Shown here: piece after piece, positions 1-11,134 of the stretch
How the letters are laid out: each line of letters begins with the position of its first letter
How positions within the stretch are numbered: the stretch's first letter is position 1
NCBI RefSeq assembly: GCF_900460245.1
Contig: NZ_UHIP01000001.1
Span: forward strand, 186,001 to 250,000
Direction: 5' to 3'
Source of the DNA: Vibrio fluvialis
GTDB lineage: Bacteria; Pseudomonadota; Gammaproteobacteria; Enterobacterales; Vibrionaceae
Length of the DNA stretch: 64,000 nt
Notes under the pieces: model-generated
The model's input: only the letters and a program-made list of their open reading frames with translations
The model's database searches: none
What the model was told of the DNA's origin: nothing
Translations under genes and position numbers: made by a program

Positions 1-194
1 ATGGTAGCAATCAGCCCGGCAAACAGACCAAACAAACCTGCCTGGGTGGTGAATAAATACAGTTGAGCGATGACATCATTGTCGGGTGGGGTCATCCATG
101 TCAGATAAGGCAAGCCTAATATTGAGAATAAAACAGTGTTCAAAATAAAGTGGCTAAAAAGCCAGCGAACGTTTTGTCGAATGGTTAACAGCAT
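1..194 (-). CDS. N-terminal part of an integral membrane protein, cut by the window edge
   Basis: The minus strand is open from an ATG at 194 to the window edge (64 codons). An AGGGAA ribosome-binding sequence lies about 10 bases upstream of this ATG. The visible residues contain two hydrophobic stretches, roughly residues 14-32 and 45-64, with a short polar loop (TPPDNDV) between, so this is a membrane protein. It is divergent from rnr. A DUF3413/YejM-like or other sulfatase-type membrane protein would fit, but too little is visible to choose; no function is claimed. Confidence 0.6.
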   Translation of the reverse strand, partial: MLLTIRQNVRWLFSHFILNTVLFSILGLPYLTWMTPPDNDVIAQLYLFTTQAGLFGLFAGLIAT

Positions 195-315
195 GAGAAT
201 TGAGTTCCCTGACGGGATTGAATGTGAAAATAAAGGGCGCTCAATGTACCGAATTATTTGAGCCATGTCACATCTTGTGGTTTGGTGATCTTGTTCAGGA
301 TATTGGTATTAGTCC

Positions 316-344
316 TTAAGCTTAGGAACTCAGTAGGATATACT
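316..344 (+). promoter_or_regulatory. Putative sigma-70 promoter of rnr-rlmB
   Basis: A -10 box TATACT (339-344) lies 17 bases after a weak -35 box TTAAGC (316-321), 33 bases before the rnr ATG. The 5' leader would be only about 25 nt. Inference from sequence match alone. Confidence 0.4.
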
Positions 345-376
345 GTAATCCCCTACCTAAATAAGCAGGTCTGCCT

Positions 377-2824
377 ATGTCTGACACCACCCATGTTGAT
401 CCTTTTGCGGATCGCGAAGCTGATAACTATGACAACCCAATTCCAAGTCGCGAATACATCATTGAATTTCTGACTAAGGCCAATGTGCCGATGAACCGTA
501 ATGATTTGTTCGAAGCGCTGGAACTGTCCGGTGAAGATCAGTATGAAGGTCTGCGCCGTCGTCTGCGTGCGATGGAGCGTGATGGCCAACTGGTGTTTAC
601 CCGCCGTCAGTGTTACGCGCTGCCAGAGAAACTGGAAATGGTGAAAGGCTATGTGATTGGTCATAAGGACGGTCACGGCTGGGTGCGCCCGGAAGGCAGC
701 ACCAACAAAGATAACGATATTCTTCTTCCTCATCATCAGATGCGGACTATTATCCACGGCGACCTGGTACTGGTTCAGCCAACGGGTACCGATAAGCGCG
801 GCAGAAAAGAGGGGCGTCTGGTCCGCGTGCTGGAAGAGCGTCAGACGCAAATTGTCGGCCGTTTCTTCTTTGAACACGGTTACTCTTACGTCGTGCCAGA
901 TGATTCGCGTATTCATCAGGATATTCTGATCCCAAATGAACTGCGTGGCGGTGCGCGCATGGGGAACGTGGTGGTGATTGAGATTACCGATCGTGGCGGT
1001 CGTAACCGCGGCATGATGGGTAAAGTGGTGGAAGTGCTGGGCGAAAACATGGCGCCGGGCATGGAAACCCAGATTGCGATTCGTACTCACCAGATCCCGC
1101 ATGTTTGGCCACAAGAAGTGGAACAGCAGATTGCTGGTCTGGGTGAAGAAGTACCGGAAGAAGCCAAACAGGGCCGCGTGGATTTGCGAGCTCTGCCTTT
1201 GGTGACCATTGATGGCGAAGACGCGCGCGACTTCGATGACGCGGTGTACTGTGAAGCGAAGAAAGGTGGCGGCTGGCGTTTGTGGGTTGCGATTGCCGAC
1301 GTGAGTTACTACGTGCGTCCGAACACCGCTCTTGATAAAGAAGCCACGCATCGTGGTAACTCGGTGTACTTCCCATCACAAGTGGTGCCAATGTTGCCGG
1401 AAGTCTTGTCGAATGGTTTATGTTCACTCAACCCGCAGGTGGATCGCCTGTGTATGGTGTGTGAGATGACCATCTCCGAGAAAGGTAAGCTCTCTGGTTA
1501 CAAACATTACGAAGCGGTGATGAACTCTCATGCGCGTCTGACCTACACCAAAGTGCACGACATTCTGGAAGGTGACGAAGAGCTGCGTGTGCGTTATGCC
1601 GAACTGGTTCCGCACCTGGAAGAGCTGCATCGCATGTACAAGGTGCTAAAAGATGCCCGTGAACAACGCGGTGCGATTGAGTTCGAAACTGTAGAAACCA
1701 AATTCATTTTCAATGCGCAACGTAAGATTGAAAGCATTGAACCACTGGAACGTAACGACGCACACAAGCTGATCGAAGAGTGCATGATCATGGCTAACAT
1801 TGCGTCAGCGTCTCTGGTTGAGAAGGCGAAAGAGCCTTCGCTATACCGTATTCACGAGCCGCCGGGTGAAGAGCGCCTGATGGGTTTCCGTGATTTCCTC
1901 GGTGAACTCGGCCTGGATCTGGGCGGCGGTCTGGAACCGTCACCGACCGATTACGCGCATCTGATGAGTCAGGTTGGCGAGCGCCCGGATAAAGAACTGA
2001 TTCAGACTATGTTGCTGCGCTCAATGAAGCAAGCAGTGTATAACGCGGACAATGCAGGTCACTTTGGTCTCGCGCTGCAACGTTATGCGCACTTCACTTC
2101 ACCAATCCGCCGCTACCCGGATTTGCTGCTGCACCGTGCAATCAAGTATTTGATTGCCAAAGAGGAAGGCCGCAATCAGGATCGCTGGACACCAACGGGT
2201 GGTTATCATTACTCGTTTGATGATATGGATTACTACGGTGAGCAGTGTTCGATGACCGAGCGCCGCGCTGATGATGCGACTCGCGAAGTGTCTGATTGGC
2301 TGAAATGTGAGTACATGCAAGATCACGTTGGTGAAGAGCTCGACGGTGTGATTGCTAATGTTACGGGGTTTGGCTTCTTCGTTCGTCTGACAGAGCTGCA
2401 CATCGATGGTCTGGTGCACATTTCTACTCTGGCCAACGATTACTATCAGTTTGACCCGATTGGTCAGCGCCTGATTGGCGAATCGTTTGGTGCGATTTAC
2501 CGTTTGGGCGACGCTGTCAAAGTCAAAGTGCTGGCAGTTAACCTTGATGATCGCCAAATAGACTTTGAATTAGTCGAAACAAGTCGTAAGCTACGCGGCG
2601 AAGGTAAAACGGCGAAGAAACGCGCGGCTGAGGCGAAGGCTAAAGCCAAAGGCAAGAAAGAAGCGGCGACCCGTGGCGGCAAAGCCGTACCTTTGGTTGA
2701 ACCCACTAAGCGCCCGGATAATTCCGGTGAAGCGAAAGGGCCAAAACACAAAAAAACCAAAGCAGAAAAAGCGCGTAAGCAAAAAGCTCGCAGTAAAGCC
2801 GACAAAGCGCGAGCGAAAAAGTAA
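377..2824 (+). CDS. rnr: Ribonuclease R, 3'-5' exoribonuclease
   Basis: An 815-residue RNase II/RNB family enzyme that degrades structured RNA processively from the 3' end and acts in mRNA turnover, rRNA quality control and tmRNA-linked decay. Visible in order: an N-terminal winged-helix region, cold-shock domains at about 80-230, the RNB catalytic domain with its acidic cluster [10 protein letters not shown] near residues 278-287, an S1 domain at about 650-735 ([15 protein letters not shown]), and a Lys/Arg/Ala-rich tail from about 737 to the end that matches the basic tail typical of RNase R rather than RNase II. Length agrees with E. coli RNase R (813). The ribosome-binding site is weak. 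It is followed after 10 bases by rlmB, as in many gammaproteobacteria, so the two are likely cotranscribed. Confidence 0.97.
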   Translation: MSDTTHVDPFADREADNYDNPIPSREYIIEFLTKANVPMNRNDLFEALELSGEDQYEGLRRRLRAMERDGQLVFTRRQCYALPEKLEMVKGYVIGHKDGHGWVRPEGSTNKDNDILLPHHQMRTIIHGDLVLVQPTGTDKRGRKEGRLVRVLEERQTQIVGRFFFEHGYSYVVPDDSRIHQDILIPNELRGGARMGNVVVIEITDRGGRNRGMMGKVVEVLGENMAPGMETQIAIRTHQIPHVWPQEVEQQIAGLGEEVPEEAKQGRVDLRALPLVTIDGEDARDFDDAVYCEAKKGGGWRLWVAIADVSYYVRPNTALDKEATHRGNSVYFPSQVVPMLPEVLSNGLCSLNPQVDRLCMVCEMTISEKGKLSGYKHYEAVMNSHARLTYTKVHDILEGDEELRVRYAELVPHLEELHRMYKVLKDAREQRGAIEFETVETKFIFNAQRKIESIEPLERNDAHKLIEECMIMANIASASLVEKAKEPSLYRIHEPPGEERLMGFRDFLGELGLDLGGGLEPSPTDYAHLMSQVGERPDKELIQTMLLRSMKQAVYNADNAGHFGLALQRYAHFTSPIRRYPDLLLHRAIKYLIAKEEGRNQDRWTPTGGYHYSFDDMDYYGEQCSMTERRADDATREVSDWLKCEYMQDHVGEELDGVIANVTGFGFFVRLTELHIDGLVHISTLANDYYQFDPIGQRLIGESFGAIYRLGDAVKVKVLAVNLDDRQIDFELVETSRKLRGEGKTAKKRAAEAKAKAKGKKEAATRGGKAVPLVEPTKRPDNSGEAKGPKHKKTKAEKARKQKARSKADKARAKK

Positions 2825-2834
2825 TAGGTAAACA

Positions 2835-3575
2835 ATGAGTAACGAATTTATTTATGGCATCCATGCGGTGAACGCTGTTCTTGAGCGCGATCCGGCCCGT
2901 TTTGTGGAAGCCTATGTGTTGAAAGGTCGTCAGGATGACCGTTTGCTCCCCGTGCTGAATGAACTGACGCGTTTGGGTATCTCGATTCAGGAGATGAACC
3001 GCAAAGCTCTGGATGATAAAGCGCAGGGTGCCAATCACCAAGGCGTGATTGCCAAAGTCAAACCGGCGAAACAACTGAACGAAAACGATCTGGATGACAT
3101 TCTGGCTCAGCATTCACAGCCTCTGCTGTTGGTGCTGGATGGCGTGACCGATCCGCACAACCTGGGCGCGTGTCTGCGTAACGCGGATGCTGCTGGTGTT
3201 GCTGCGGTAATCGTGCCCAAAGATAAGTCGGCTCCGATGACGGCGACCGTCAGTAAAGTGGCCTGTGGCGCAGCGGAAACCGTGCCACTGGTACGTGTGA
3301 CCAACTTAGCGCGTACCATGCGTGCGCTGCAGGAAAAAGGCATCTGGTTTGTCGGCACGGCGGGTGAAGCTACCCATGACATTTATCAGAGCAAGCTGAC
3401 CGGGCCTCTGGCTATCGTGATGGGCGCGGAAGGGGATGGCATGCGCCGTCTGACCCGCGAAACCTGCGATGACCTGATCAAAATCCCAATGGCAGGCAGC
3501 GTGTCCAGTCTGAACGTTTCTGTAGCGACCGGCATCTGTCTGTTTGAAGCGGTACGTCAGCGTTCTCTGGCTTAA
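2835..3575 (+). CDS. rlmB: 23S rRNA 2'-O-methyltransferase RlmB (Gm2251)
   Basis: A 246-residue SpoU/TrmH-family (SPOUT) enzyme that methylates the ribose of G2251 in the P loop of 23S rRNA. An N-terminal substrate-binding domain (about 1-75) precedes the knotted catalytic domain. The three SpoU motifs are all present: [13 protein letters not shown] (about 112-124), [10 protein letters not shown] (about 194-203) and [15 protein letters not shown] (about 216-230). Length equals the usual 243-250. It sits directly behind rnr and before a strong terminator, so it closes this operon. Confidence 0.97.
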   Translation: MSNEFIYGIHAVNAVLERDPARFVEAYVLKGRQDDRLLPVLNELTRLGISIQEMNRKALDDKAQGANHQGVIAKVKPAKQLNENDLDDILAQHSQPLLLVLDGVTDPHNLGACLRNADAAGVAAVIVPKDKSAPMTATVSKVACGAAETVPLVRVTNLARTMRALQEKGIWFVGTAGEATHDIYQSKLTGPLAIVMGAEGDGMRRLTRETCDDLIKIPMAGSVSSLNVSVATGICLFEAVRQRSLA

Positions 3576-3596
3576 GTCGCCAGTCAGTGCAACAGT

Positions 3597-3627
3597 AAAA
3601 CGCAGACTGAAACGCCTGCGTTTTTTA
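3597..3627 (+). terminator. Rho-independent terminator after rlmB
   Basis: Inverted arms CGCAG (3601-3605) and CTGCG (3616-3620), extended by flanking A and T runs, are followed by TTTTTT. It lies about 20 bases beyond the rlmB stop codon. Confidence 0.85.
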
Positions 3628-3695
3628 TTGGAGCCAGTGGGGCGCTGAAAGAATCAGTGGCTTAGAATAAATAGCGATTATTTTTCAAACACTGC

Positions 3696-3723
3696 TTGCA
3701 TGGAAGCGGGTGATCTGTATAAT
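3696..3723 (+). promoter_or_regulatory. Promoter of the S10 ribosomal protein operon
   Basis: A perfect -10 box TATAAT (3718-3723) follows a -35 box TTGCAT (3696-3701) with 16-base spacing. Transcription would start near 3730, giving a leader of about 270 nt before rpsJ. The position fits the single strong promoter expected for this operon. Confidence 0.85.
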
Positions 3724-3729
3724 GCAGCC

Positions 3730-4313
<584 letters not shown>

Positions 4314-4327
4314 GGGAGATTAGAAGA

Positions 4328-4957
4328 ATGATTGGTCTAATCGGTCGTAAAGTGGGCATGACCCGCGTATTTACTGAAGACGGCGTTTCTATTCCAGTAA
4401 CTGTTGTTGAAGTTGAAGCAAACCGCGTTTCTCAAGTGAAAACTCTTGAAACTGACGGTTACGCTGCAATCCAGGTAACTGCTGGTTCTAAGAAAGCTAA
4501 CCGCGTAAACAAAGCTGAAGCAGGTCACTTTGCTAAAGCTGGCGTTGAAGCTGGTCGCGGTCTTTGGGAATTCCGTTTGGAAAACGGTGAAGAGTTTGAA
4601 GTTGGTGCTGAACTGACTGTTGAACTGTTCAACGAAACTAAGAAAGTAGACGTTACTGGTACATCTAAGGGTAAAGGTTTCCAAGGCGCTGTTAAGCGTT
4701 GGAACTTCCGTACTCAAGATATGACTCACGGTAACTCATTGTCTCACCGTGCTCCTGGTTCTATCGGTCAATGTCAGACTCCAGGCCGCGTGTTCAAAGG
4801 CAAGAAGATGGCAGGTCACATGGGTGCTGAGCGTGTAACGACTCAAAACCTAGAGATCGTACGTGTTGACGCTGAGCGCAATCTGCTTCTTATTAAAGGT
4901 GCAGTCCCTGGCGCAACTGGCGGTAACGTGATCGTTAAACCAGCTGTTAAAGCATAA
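4328..4957 (+). CDS. rplC: 50S ribosomal protein L3
   Basis: A 209-residue protein, the same length as E. coli L3. The globular domain carries the [19 protein letters not shown] start; the central extension (about 125-165, [15 protein letters not shown]) is the loop that reaches toward the peptidyl-transferase centre and contains the Gln (in the [12 protein letters not shown] segment) that PrmB methylates in E. coli. L3 is one of the two assembly-initiating 50S proteins. It starts 14 bases after rpsJ with a GGGAG-type ribosome-binding site. Confidence 0.98.
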   Translation: MIGLIGRKVGMTRVFTEDGVSIPVTVVEVEANRVSQVKTLETDGYAAIQVTAGSKKANRVNKAEAGHFAKAGVEAGRGLWEFRLENGEEFEVGAELTVELFNETKKVDVTGTSKGKGFQGAVKRWNFRTQDMTHGNSLSHRAPGSIGQCQTPGRVFKGKKMAGHMGAERVTTQNLEIVRVDAERNLLLIKGAVPGATGGNVIVKPAVKA

Positions 4958-4973
4958 CGTCTAGGAGTAAGTA

Positions 4974-5576
4974 ATGGAATTGATGGTTAAAGGTGCTAAC
5001 GCACTAACTGTTTCCGAAACTACTTTCGGACGTGAGTTCAACGAAGCTCTTGTACACCAAGTAGTTGTTGCGTACGCAGCAGGTGCTCGTCAAGGTACTC
5101 GTGCTCAAAAGACACGTTCAGAAGTTTCTGGCGGTGGCGCTAAGCCATGGCGTCAAAAAGGTACTGGCCGTGCACGTGCTGGTACAATTCGTAGCCCAAT
5201 CTGGCGTACAGGTGGTGTTACTTTTGCTGCGAAACCACAAGATCACAGCCAAAAAGTAAACAAGAAAATGTACCGCGGTGCTATGAAGAGCATTCTGTCT
5301 GAGCTAGTTCGTCAAGAGCGTCTGATCGTTGTTGAAGAATTCTCAGTTGAAGCACCAAAAACTAAAGAGCTAGTAGCTAAGCTTAAAGAACTTGAGCTTA
5401 ACGATGTACTAATCGTTACTGGCGAAGTAGACGAGAATCTGTTCTTAGCTGCTCGTAACCTGTACAAAGTTGACGTGCGTGACGCTTCTGGTATCGATCC
5501 AGTAAGCCTGATTGCATTTAACAAGGTTCTTATGACTGCTGCTGCAGTTAAGCAAGTTGAGGAGATGCTGGCATGA
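4974..5576 (+). CDS. rplD: 50S ribosomal protein L4, also autorepressor of the S10 operon
   Basis: A 200-residue protein (E. coli 201) starting [19 protein letters not shown]. Its extended loop, around residues 40-95 with the basic [18 protein letters not shown] segment, lines the nascent-chain tunnel and is a known macrolide-resistance site. In E. coli, L4 also binds the S10 leader to reduce operon expression; the leader hairpins upstream of rpsJ suggest the same here. The ATG at 4974 follows AGGAG. Its last codons overlap rplW by 4 bases (ATGA), implying translational coupling. Confidence 0.98.
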   Translation: MELMVKGANALTVSETTFGREFNEALVHQVVVAYAAGARQGTRAQKTRSEVSGGGAKPWRQKGTGRARAGTIRSPIWRTGGVTFAAKPQDHSQKVNKKMYRGAMKSILSELVRQERLIVVEEFSVEAPKTKELVAKLKELELNDVLIVTGEVDENLFLAARNLYKVDVRDASGIDPVSLIAFNKVLMTAAAVKQVEEMLA

Positions 5577-5875
5577 TCCGTGAAGAGCGTCTACTAAAAG
5601 TTCTACGTGCACCGCACATCTCTGAAAAAGCAACTATGGCTGCTGAGAAAGCGAACACTATCGTTTTCAAAGTAGCAAAAGATGCAACTAAGAAAGAGAT
5701 CAAAGCAGCTGTAGAAAAGCTATTTGAAGTTGAAGTTAAGTCTGTAAACACTCTTATCATTAAGGGTAAGACCAAGCGTCAAGGTCTACGCCAAGGCCGT
5801 CGTTCAGACGTGAAGAAAGCGTACGTAACTTTGAAAGAAGGTCAAGATCTTGACTTTGTTGGCGGCGCGGAATAA
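5573..5875 (+). CDS. rplW: 50S ribosomal protein L23
   Basis: A 100-residue protein, equal to E. coli L23. It lies at the exit of the nascent-peptide tunnel, where trigger factor and the signal recognition particle dock; the acidic docking loop near [10 protein letters not shown] corresponds to the E. coli region around Glu18 and the nearby loop. Overlaps rplD by 4 bases. The start ATGATCCGTGAAGAG has its ribosome-binding site (GAGGAGATG) inside the end of rplD. Confidence 0.98.
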   Translation: MIREERLLKVLRAPHISEKATMAAEKANTIVFKVAKDATKKEIKAAVEKLFEVEVKSVNTLIIKGKTKRQGLRQGRRSDVKKAYVTLKEGQDLDFVGGAE

Positions 5876-5891
5876 CAGGAGTAGTTGAAAA

Positions 5892-6716
5892 ATGGCTATT
5901 GTTAAATGTAAGCCGACTTCGGCTGGTCGTCGTCACGTAGTTAAAGTTGTTAACGCTGACCTGCACAAAGGTAAGCCTTACGCACCACTTCTAGAGAAAA
6001 ACTCTAAGAACGGTGGTCGTAACAACAACGGTCGTATCACTGTTCGTCACATCGGTGGCGGTCACAAACAACACTACCGTGTAATCGACTTTAAACGTAC
6101 TAAAGATGGCATCCCAGCGAAAGTTGAGCGCCTAGAATACGATCCAAACCGTAGCGCTAACATCGCTCTAGTTCTGTACGCAGACGGTGAGCGTCGTTAC
6201 ATCATTGCACCAAAAGGTATGCAAGCTGGTGACATTATCCAATCTGGTGTTGATGCACCGATCAAAGCGGGTAACACTCTGCCAATGCGCAATATCCCAG
6301 TAGGTTCTACAGTTCACTGTGTTGAACTGACTCCTGGTAAAGGTGCACAGCTAGCTCGTTCTGCGGGTGCATATGCTCAAATCGTTGCTCGCGACGGTTC
6401 ATATGTAACTATCCGTCTACGTTCTGGCGAAATGCGTAAAGTATTGTCTGAAGGCCGTGCAACAATCGGCGAAGTAGGCAACTCTGAGCACATGCTACGT
6501 GAACTGGGTAAAGCTGGTGCTAGCCGCTGGCGCGGTGTTCGTCCAACCGTTCGCGGTGTGGTAATGAACCCGGTTGACCACCCACACGGTGGTGGTGAAG
6601 GCCGTACTTCTGGTGGTCGTCACCCTGTTTCTCCTTGGGGTATGCCAACTAAAGGCTTCAAGACCCGTAAGAACAAACGCACTGACAAGTACATCGTACG
6701 TCGTCGTAACAAGTAA
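5892..6716 (+). CDS. rplB: 50S ribosomal protein L2
   Basis: A 274-residue protein (E. coli 273). The N-terminal part is highly basic, followed by the OB-fold and SH3-like RNA-binding domains. The C-terminal [17 protein letters not shown] segment (around residues 218-234) holds the conserved histidine near the peptidyl-transferase centre. L2 helps subunit association. Starts 16 bases after rplW behind an AGGAG site. Confidence 0.98.
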   Translation: MAIVKCKPTSAGRRHVVKVVNADLHKGKPYAPLLEKNSKNGGRNNNGRITVRHIGGGHKQHYRVIDFKRTKDGIPAKVERLEYDPNRSANIALVLYADGERRYIIAPKGMQAGDIIQSGVDAPIKAGNTLPMRNIPVGSTVHCVELTPGKGAQLARSAGAYAQIVARDGSYVTIRLRSGEMRKVLSEGRATIGEVGNSEHMLRELGKAGASRWRGVRPTVRGVVMNPVDHPHGGGEGRTSGGRHPVSPWGMPTKGFKTRKNKRTDKYIVRRRNK

Positions 6717-6725
6717 TCTATTTAA

Positions 6726-7016
<291 letters not shown>

Positions 7017-7026
7017 GGAGTAAATA

Positions 7027-7359
7027 ATGGAAGCATTAGCTAAACATAACTTTGCTCGCATTTCGCCTCAGAAAGCTCGCTTAGTTGCAGATCAAATCCG
7101 TGGTAAATCAGTTGACCAGGCTCTACAAGTTCTGACTTTCAGCAACAAAAAAGCTGCTGAACTGATCAAGAAAGTTCTAGAGTCAGCTATCGCGAACGCG
7201 GAGCACAACGAAGGTGCTGATATCGACGACCTACGTGTCGCTAAAATCTTCGTAGATGAGGGCCCAGTCATGAAGCGTATTATGCCTCGTGCTAAAGGCC
7301 GTGCGGATCGTATCTTGAAGCGTTCAAGCCACATCACTGTGGTTGTCGCAGATCGCTAA
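7027..7359 (+). CDS. rplV: 50S ribosomal protein L22
   Basis: A 110-residue protein, equal to E. coli L22. The beta-hairpin near residues 82-100 ([19 protein letters not shown]) reaches into the nascent-peptide tunnel, where it contributes to macrolide action and to sensing of stalling peptides such as SecM. Starts 10 bases after rpsS with AAGGAG. Confidence 0.98.
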   Translation: MEALAKHNFARISPQKARLVADQIRGKSVDQALQVLTFSNKKAAELIKKVLESAIANAEHNEGADIDDLRVAKIFVDEGPVMKRIMPRAKGRADRILKRSSHITVVVADR

Positions 7360-7378
7360 GAGACTAGGAGAGTAAGCA

Positions 7379-8080
7379 ATGGGTCAAAAAGTACATCCAA
7401 ATGGTATTCGTCTAGGCATCGTTAAGCCTTGGAATGCTACATGGTTTGCTAACACCAAAGATTTCGCTGACAACCTAGACGGCGACTTCAAGGTACGTCA
7501 GTTCCTAACTAAAGAACTGTCAAAAGCGTCTCTTTCACGCATCGTTATCGAGCGTCCTGCTAAGAGCATCCGTGTGACTATTCACACTGCTCGTCCAGGC
7601 GTTGTAATCGGTAAGAAAGGTGAAGACGTTGAGAAGCTACGCGCAGCAGTAGCGAAAATCGCAGGTGTACCAGCGCAAATCAACATCGCTGAAGTACGCA
7701 AGCCTGAGCTAGACGGCCAACTAGTGGCTGATAGCATCGCGTCTCAACTAGAGCGTCGCGTTATGTTCCGTCGTGCTATGAAGCGCGCAGTTCAAAACGC
7801 TATGCGTCTAGGCGCTAAAGGTATCAAAGTGGAAGTAAGCGGCCGTCTAGGCGGTGCTGAAATTGCACGTTCTGAGTGGTACCGTGAAGGCCGTGTGCCT
7901 CTACACACTCTACGTGCTGACATTGATTACGCAACTTCTTCGGCTCACACCACATACGGTGTAATCGGCGTTAAAGTTTGGATCTTCAAAGGTGAGATTC
8001 TAGGCGGTATGCCAGCTGCTAACGCAGTAGAGCCAAAGGCTGACAAGCCTAACAAGAAGCCGCGTAAAGGCCGTAAGTAA
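7379..8080 (+). CDS. rpsC: 30S ribosomal protein S3
   Basis: A 233-residue protein, equal to E. coli S3. A type II KH domain is visible with the [15 protein letters not shown] loop around residues 72-86, followed by the C-terminal domain ([19 protein letters not shown] tail). S3 lies at the mRNA entry tunnel and, with S4 and S5, gives the ribosome helicase activity. Starts 19 bases after rplV. Confidence 0.98.
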
Positions 8081-8091
8081 GGAGTCGACAG

Positions 8092-8502
8092 ATGCTACAA
8101 CCTAAACGTACTAAGTTCCGTAAGGTTCATACAGGTCGTAACCGTGGTCTGGCAAAAGGTACAGAAGTAAGCTTCGGTTCTTTTGGTTTGAAAGCTGTAG
8201 GCCGTGGTCGTCTAACTGCTCGTCAAATCGAAGCGGCACGTCGTGCGATGACGCGTCACATTAAGCGTCAAGGTAAAATCTGGATCCGTGTGTTCCCAGA
8301 CAAGCCAATCACAGAAAAACCACTAGAAGTTCGTCAAGGTAAGGGTAAAGGTAACGTTGAGTACTGGGTAGCCCAAATCCAACCTGGTAAGGTTATGTAC
8401 GAAGTTGATGGTGTACCTGAAGAACTGGCTCGTGAAGCGTTCCGTCTAGCGGCGCGTAAACTGCCATTCAAGACTACATTTGTAACTAAACAGGTGATGT
8501 GA
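8092..8502 (+). CDS. rplP: 50S ribosomal protein L16
   Basis: A 136-residue protein, equal to E. coli L16, starting [19 protein letters not shown]. It contacts tRNA near the A and P sites. The segment around residue 81 ([16 protein letters not shown]; Arg of VRQ) matches the site hydroxylated by the oxygenase RoxA/YcfD in E. coli. Its stop codon TGA overlaps the rpmC start by one base. Confidence 0.98.
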
Positions 8503-8693
8503 TGAAAGCACAAGATCTACGCGAGAAAAGCGTTGAAGAGCTTAATGCAGAGCTACTGAATCTGCTTAAAGAGCAGTTCAACTTGCGCATGCAAGCTGCA
8601 ACTGGTCAACTACAGCAAACTCATACTCTGAAAGCTGTCCGCCGTGATATCGCACGTGTGAAAACTGTTTTGACTGAGAAGGCAGGCGCATAA
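8502..8693 (+). CDS. rpmC: 50S ribosomal protein L29
   Basis: A 63-residue protein, equal to E. coli L29: two long helices with the [15 protein letters not shown] centre. It sits beside L23 at the tunnel exit. I chose the ATG at 8502, which overlaps the rplP stop as TGATG; an in-frame GTG one codon earlier (8499) is less likely. The stop TAA shares its last base with the rpsQ ATG, so rplP-rpmC-rpsQ look translationally coupled. Confidence 0.97.
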   Translation: MKAQDLREKSVEELNAELLNLLKEQFNLRMQAATGQLQQTHTLKAVRRDIARVKTVLTEKAGA

Positions 8694-8947
8694 TGAGCGA
8701 CAAAATTCGTACCCAACAAGGTCGTGTTACTAGCGACAAGATGGACAAGTCTATCACTGTTGCTATCGAGCGTTTCGTAAAGCACCCAATCTACGGTAAA
8801 TTCGTTAAGCGCACGACTAAAGTACACGCACATGATGAGAACAACGAATGTGGCCTAGGCGACTTAGTTGAAATCAAAGAGTGTCGTCCACTGTCTAAGA
8901 CTAAGTCTTGGACTTTGGTGAAAGTAGTAGAAAAAGCAAAAATCTAA
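8693..8947 (+). CDS. rpsQ: 30S ribosomal protein S17
   Basis: An 84-residue protein, equal to E. coli S17, with the OB-fold motif [21 protein letters not shown]. It is a primary 16S rRNA-binding protein needed early in 30S assembly. Last gene of the S10 operon; a strong terminator follows 20 bases later. Confidence 0.98.
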   Translation: MSDKIRTQQGRVTSDKMDKSITVAIERFVKHPIYGKFVKRTTKVHAHDENNECGLGDLVEIKECRPLSKTKSWTLVKVVEKAKI

Positions 8948-8963
8948 TTTAGCTTGAACTACT

Positions 8964-9005
8964 AAAAAAAGCGGCCCCAATTATTTTTGGGGCCGCTTGT
9001 TTTTT
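8964..9005 (+). terminator. Strong terminator between the S10 and spc operons
   Basis: A perfect 10-bp stem AAGCGGCCCC (8969-8978) / GGGGCCGCTT (8989-8998) with a 10-base AT-rich loop is followed by GTTTTTTG. An A-run precedes the stem. It separates rpsQ from rplN. Confidence 0.9.
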
Positions 9006-9037
9006 GACTACCCAATCACAAAAAAGGGTGGTACAAT
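9004..9037 (+). promoter_or_regulatory. Putative spc operon promoter
   Basis: A -10-like TACAAT (9032-9037) lies 73 bases before the rplN start, after the S10 terminator. The nearest good -35 match, TTGACT (9004-9009), is 22 bases away, which is too long; the -35 contact is therefore uncertain. A promoter is expected here because the terminator upstream is strong. Confidence 0.45.
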
Positions 9038-9109
9038 TCGCGTCCCTTTAAAGAGGCAGCCCGACCCGAGATGGGTCTAGTTAATTTAAATATTTAGCGG
9101 AGCACTAAC

Positions 9110-9481
9110 ATGATCCAAATGCAAAGTATGCTGGACGCAGCTGATAACTCAGGCGCTCGCAGCGTAATGTGTATTAAGGTTCTGGGTGGCTCTCACCGTC
9201 GTTACGCCCACGTTGGCGACATCATTAAAGTTACTGTTAAGGAAGCAATTCCACGCGGTAAAGTTAAGAAAGGTGATGTACTGAAGGCGGTGGTAGTTCG
9301 CACCCGTAAAGGCGTTCGTCGTCCAGACGGTTCTGTCATTCGCTTCGACCGTAATGCTTGCGTATTGTTGAACAACAACACCGAGCAACCAATCGGTACA
9401 CGTATCTTTGGTCCAGTGACTCGTGAACTTCGTAACGCGAAATTCATGAAGATTGTTTCACTGGCTCCAGAAGTTCTGTAA
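9110..9481 (+). CDS. rplN: 50S ribosomal protein L14
   Basis: A 123-residue protein, equal to E. coli L14 ([27 protein letters not shown]...). It forms inter-subunit bridges with 16S helix 14 and is the docking site of the silencing factor RsfS. Start follows a GCGGAGC site at good spacing. First gene of the spc operon (rplN-rplX-rplE-rpsN-rpsH-rplF-rplR-rpsE-rpmD-rplO-secY-rpmJ). Confidence 0.98.
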   Translation: MIQMQSMLDAADNSGARSVMCIKVLGGSHRRYAHVGDIIKVTVKEAIPRGKVKKGDVLKAVVVRTRKGVRRPDGSVIRFDRNACVLLNNNTEQPIGTRIFGPVTRELRNAKFMKIVSLAPEVL

Positions 9482-9495
9482 GGAGCACGTAAAAG

Positions 9496-9813
9496 ATGGC
9501 AGCTAAAATCCGTCGTAATGACGAAGTAGTCGTTCTTGCCGGTAAAGATAAAGGCAAGAAAGGTAAAGTAACTAAGGTTCTAGCAACTGGTAAAGTTATC
9601 GTTGAAGGTATCAACCTTGTTAAGAAACACCAGAAACCTGTTCCTGCACTAGGTATCCAAGGCGGTATCGTAGAGCAAGAAGCAGCTATCGATGTTTCTA
9701 ACGTTGCAATTTTCAACGCAGCAACTGGTAAAGCGGACCGTATCGGTTTCCGTATCGAAGACGGCAAGAAAGTTCGTTTCTTCAAGTCTAACGGCGAAAC
9801 CGTTTCTAACTAA
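9496..9813 (+). CDS. rplX: 50S ribosomal protein L24
   Basis: A 105-residue protein (E. coli 104) with an N-terminal KOW motif ([18 protein letters not shown], about residues 7-24). It is one of the two proteins that start 50S assembly at the 5' end of 23S rRNA. Starts 14 bases after rplN behind AAGGAG. Confidence 0.98.
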   Translation: MAAKIRRNDEVVVLAGKDKGKKGKVTKVLATGKVIVEGINLVKKHQKPVPALGIQGGIVEQEAAIDVSNVAIFNAATGKADRIGFRIEDGKKVRFFKSNGETVSN

Positions 9814-9837
9814 TTAGAAGTAATTTGGAGTTCTACT

Positions 9838-10377
9838 ATGGCGAAACTGCATGATTACTACAAGTCGTCTGTAGTCGCTGAACTGACCAAACAGTTCGGT
9901 TACACAAGCGTCATGCAAGTCCCTAGAATTGAGAAAATCACCCTCAACATGGGCGTTGGTGAAGCAATCAACGATAAGAAACTACTAGAAAACGCAGCAG
10001 CTGATATGGCTATCATCTCTGGTCAAAAGCCACTGGTGACTAAAGCACGTAAATCTGTTGCAGGTTTCAAAATTCGTGAAGGCTACCCAATTGGTTGTAA
10101 AGTAACCTTGCGTGGCGAACGCATGTGGGATTTTCTGGAGCGTCTGATTTCGATCGCTCTACCACGTGTACGTGACTTCCGTGGTGTTAGCGCTAAGTCT
10201 TTTGACGGTCGCGGTAACTACAGCATGGGCGTTCGCGAGCAAATCATCTTCCCGGAAATCGACTACGATAAAGTCGATCGTGTGCGCGGTCTTGATATTA
10301 CTATCACGACAACTGCTGCAAACGATGAGGAAGGCCGTGCTCTGCTGGCTGCCTTTAACTTCCCATTCCGTAAGTAA
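9838..10377 (+). CDS. rplE: 50S ribosomal protein L5
   Basis: A 179-residue protein, equal to E. coli L5, almost superposable from MAKLHDYYK to the FNFPFRK end. It anchors 5S rRNA in the central protuberance and contacts S13 and P-site tRNA. In E. coli the repressor S8 binds the mRNA around this start codon to control the spc operon; the first codons here are close to that target, so the same control is plausible but not demonstrated. Confidence 0.98.
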   Translation: MAKLHDYYKSSVVAELTKQFGYTSVMQVPRIEKITLNMGVGEAINDKKLLENAAADMAIISGQKPLVTKARKSVAGFKIREGYPIGCKVTLRGERMWDFLERLISIALPRVRDFRGVSAKSFDGRGNYSMGVREQIIFPEIDYDKVDRVRGLDITITTTAANDEEGRALLAAFNFPFRK

Positions 10378-10394
10378 GGTGAAGGGTTACTGTT

Positions 10395-10700
10395 ATGGCT
10401 AAACAATCAATGAAAGCACGTGAAGAAAAACGTGCAAAGCTAGTAGCTAAGTTCGCTGAAAAGCGTGCAGCGCTTAAAGCTATCATCAGCGATGTAAACG
10501 CATCTGAAGAAGATCGTTGGAACGCAGTTCTGACACTGCAATCTCTTCCACGTGATTCAAGTGCATCACGTCAGCGCAACCGTTGTAACCAAACTGGTCG
10601 TCCACACGGTTACCTACGTAAGTTCGGTCTAAGCCGTATCAAAGTTCGTGAAGCTTGCATGAAAGGCGAGATTCCTGGACTTCGTAAGGCTAGCTGGTAA
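10395..10700 (+). CDS. rpsN: 30S ribosomal protein S14, zinc-free type
   Basis: A 101-residue protein, the same length as E. coli S14. It has no pair of CxxC motifs, so it is the long zinc-independent (C-minus) form. The [20 protein letters not shown] segment (about 62-81) is the family signature. It assembles late into the 30S head. Starts 17 bases after rplE. Confidence 0.98.
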   Translation: MAKQSMKAREEKRAKLVAKFAEKRAALKAIISDVNASEEDRWNAVLTLQSLPRDSSASRQRNRCNQTGRPHGYLRKFGLSRIKVREACMKGEIPGLRKASW

Positions 10701-10729
10701 TTGCCACTTAATCATTTGGAGTAAAGTTT

Positions 10730-11122
10730 ATGAGCATGCAAGATCCGATTTCGGATATGCTGACCCGTATTCGTAACGGTCAGGCAGCAAACAAAGTTGC
10801 TGTTAAAATGCCTTCTTCAAAGCTTAAAGTTGCAATTGCTGCACTACTTAAAGCTGAAGGTTACATCGTTGACTTCGCTGTTGAAAGCGAAGCAAAACCT
10901 GAGCTGGAAATTACTCTTAAGTATTTCCAAGCAAAACCAGTAATCGAGCAAATCAAACGCGTTTCTCGTCCAGGTCTTCGTGTTTACAAGAAGAAAGACG
11001 AGCTGCCATCTGTGATGGGCGGTCTTGGTGTTGCTGTTGTTTCCACTTCCAAAGGTCTGATGTCAGACCGCGCTGCTCGCAAAGCAGGTCTTGGTGGTGA
11101 AATCATCGCTTACGTAGCGTAA
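10730..11122 (+). CDS. rpsH: 30S ribosomal protein S8, spc operon repressor
   Basis: A 130-residue protein, equal to E. coli S8, beginning [20 protein letters not shown]. It binds 16S helix 21 and is essential to central-domain assembly; in E. coli it also represses the spc operon by binding the mRNA at rplE. The C-terminal [20 protein letters not shown] motif is intact. Start follows TTGGAG. Confidence 0.98.
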   Translation: MSMQDPISDMLTRIRNGQAANKVAVKMPSSKLKVAIAALLKAEGYIVDFAVESEAKPELEITLKYFQAKPVIEQIKRVSRPGLRVYKKKDELPSVMGGLGVAVVSTSKGLMSDRAARKAGLGGEIIAYVA

Positions 11123-11134
11123 TAGGAGTAGAAA

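Noticed and set aside
353..1351. Long open frame on the minus strand opposite rnr
   Set aside because: It lies wholly opposite a well-conserved gene, has His/Arg-rich shadow composition and no ribosome-binding site.
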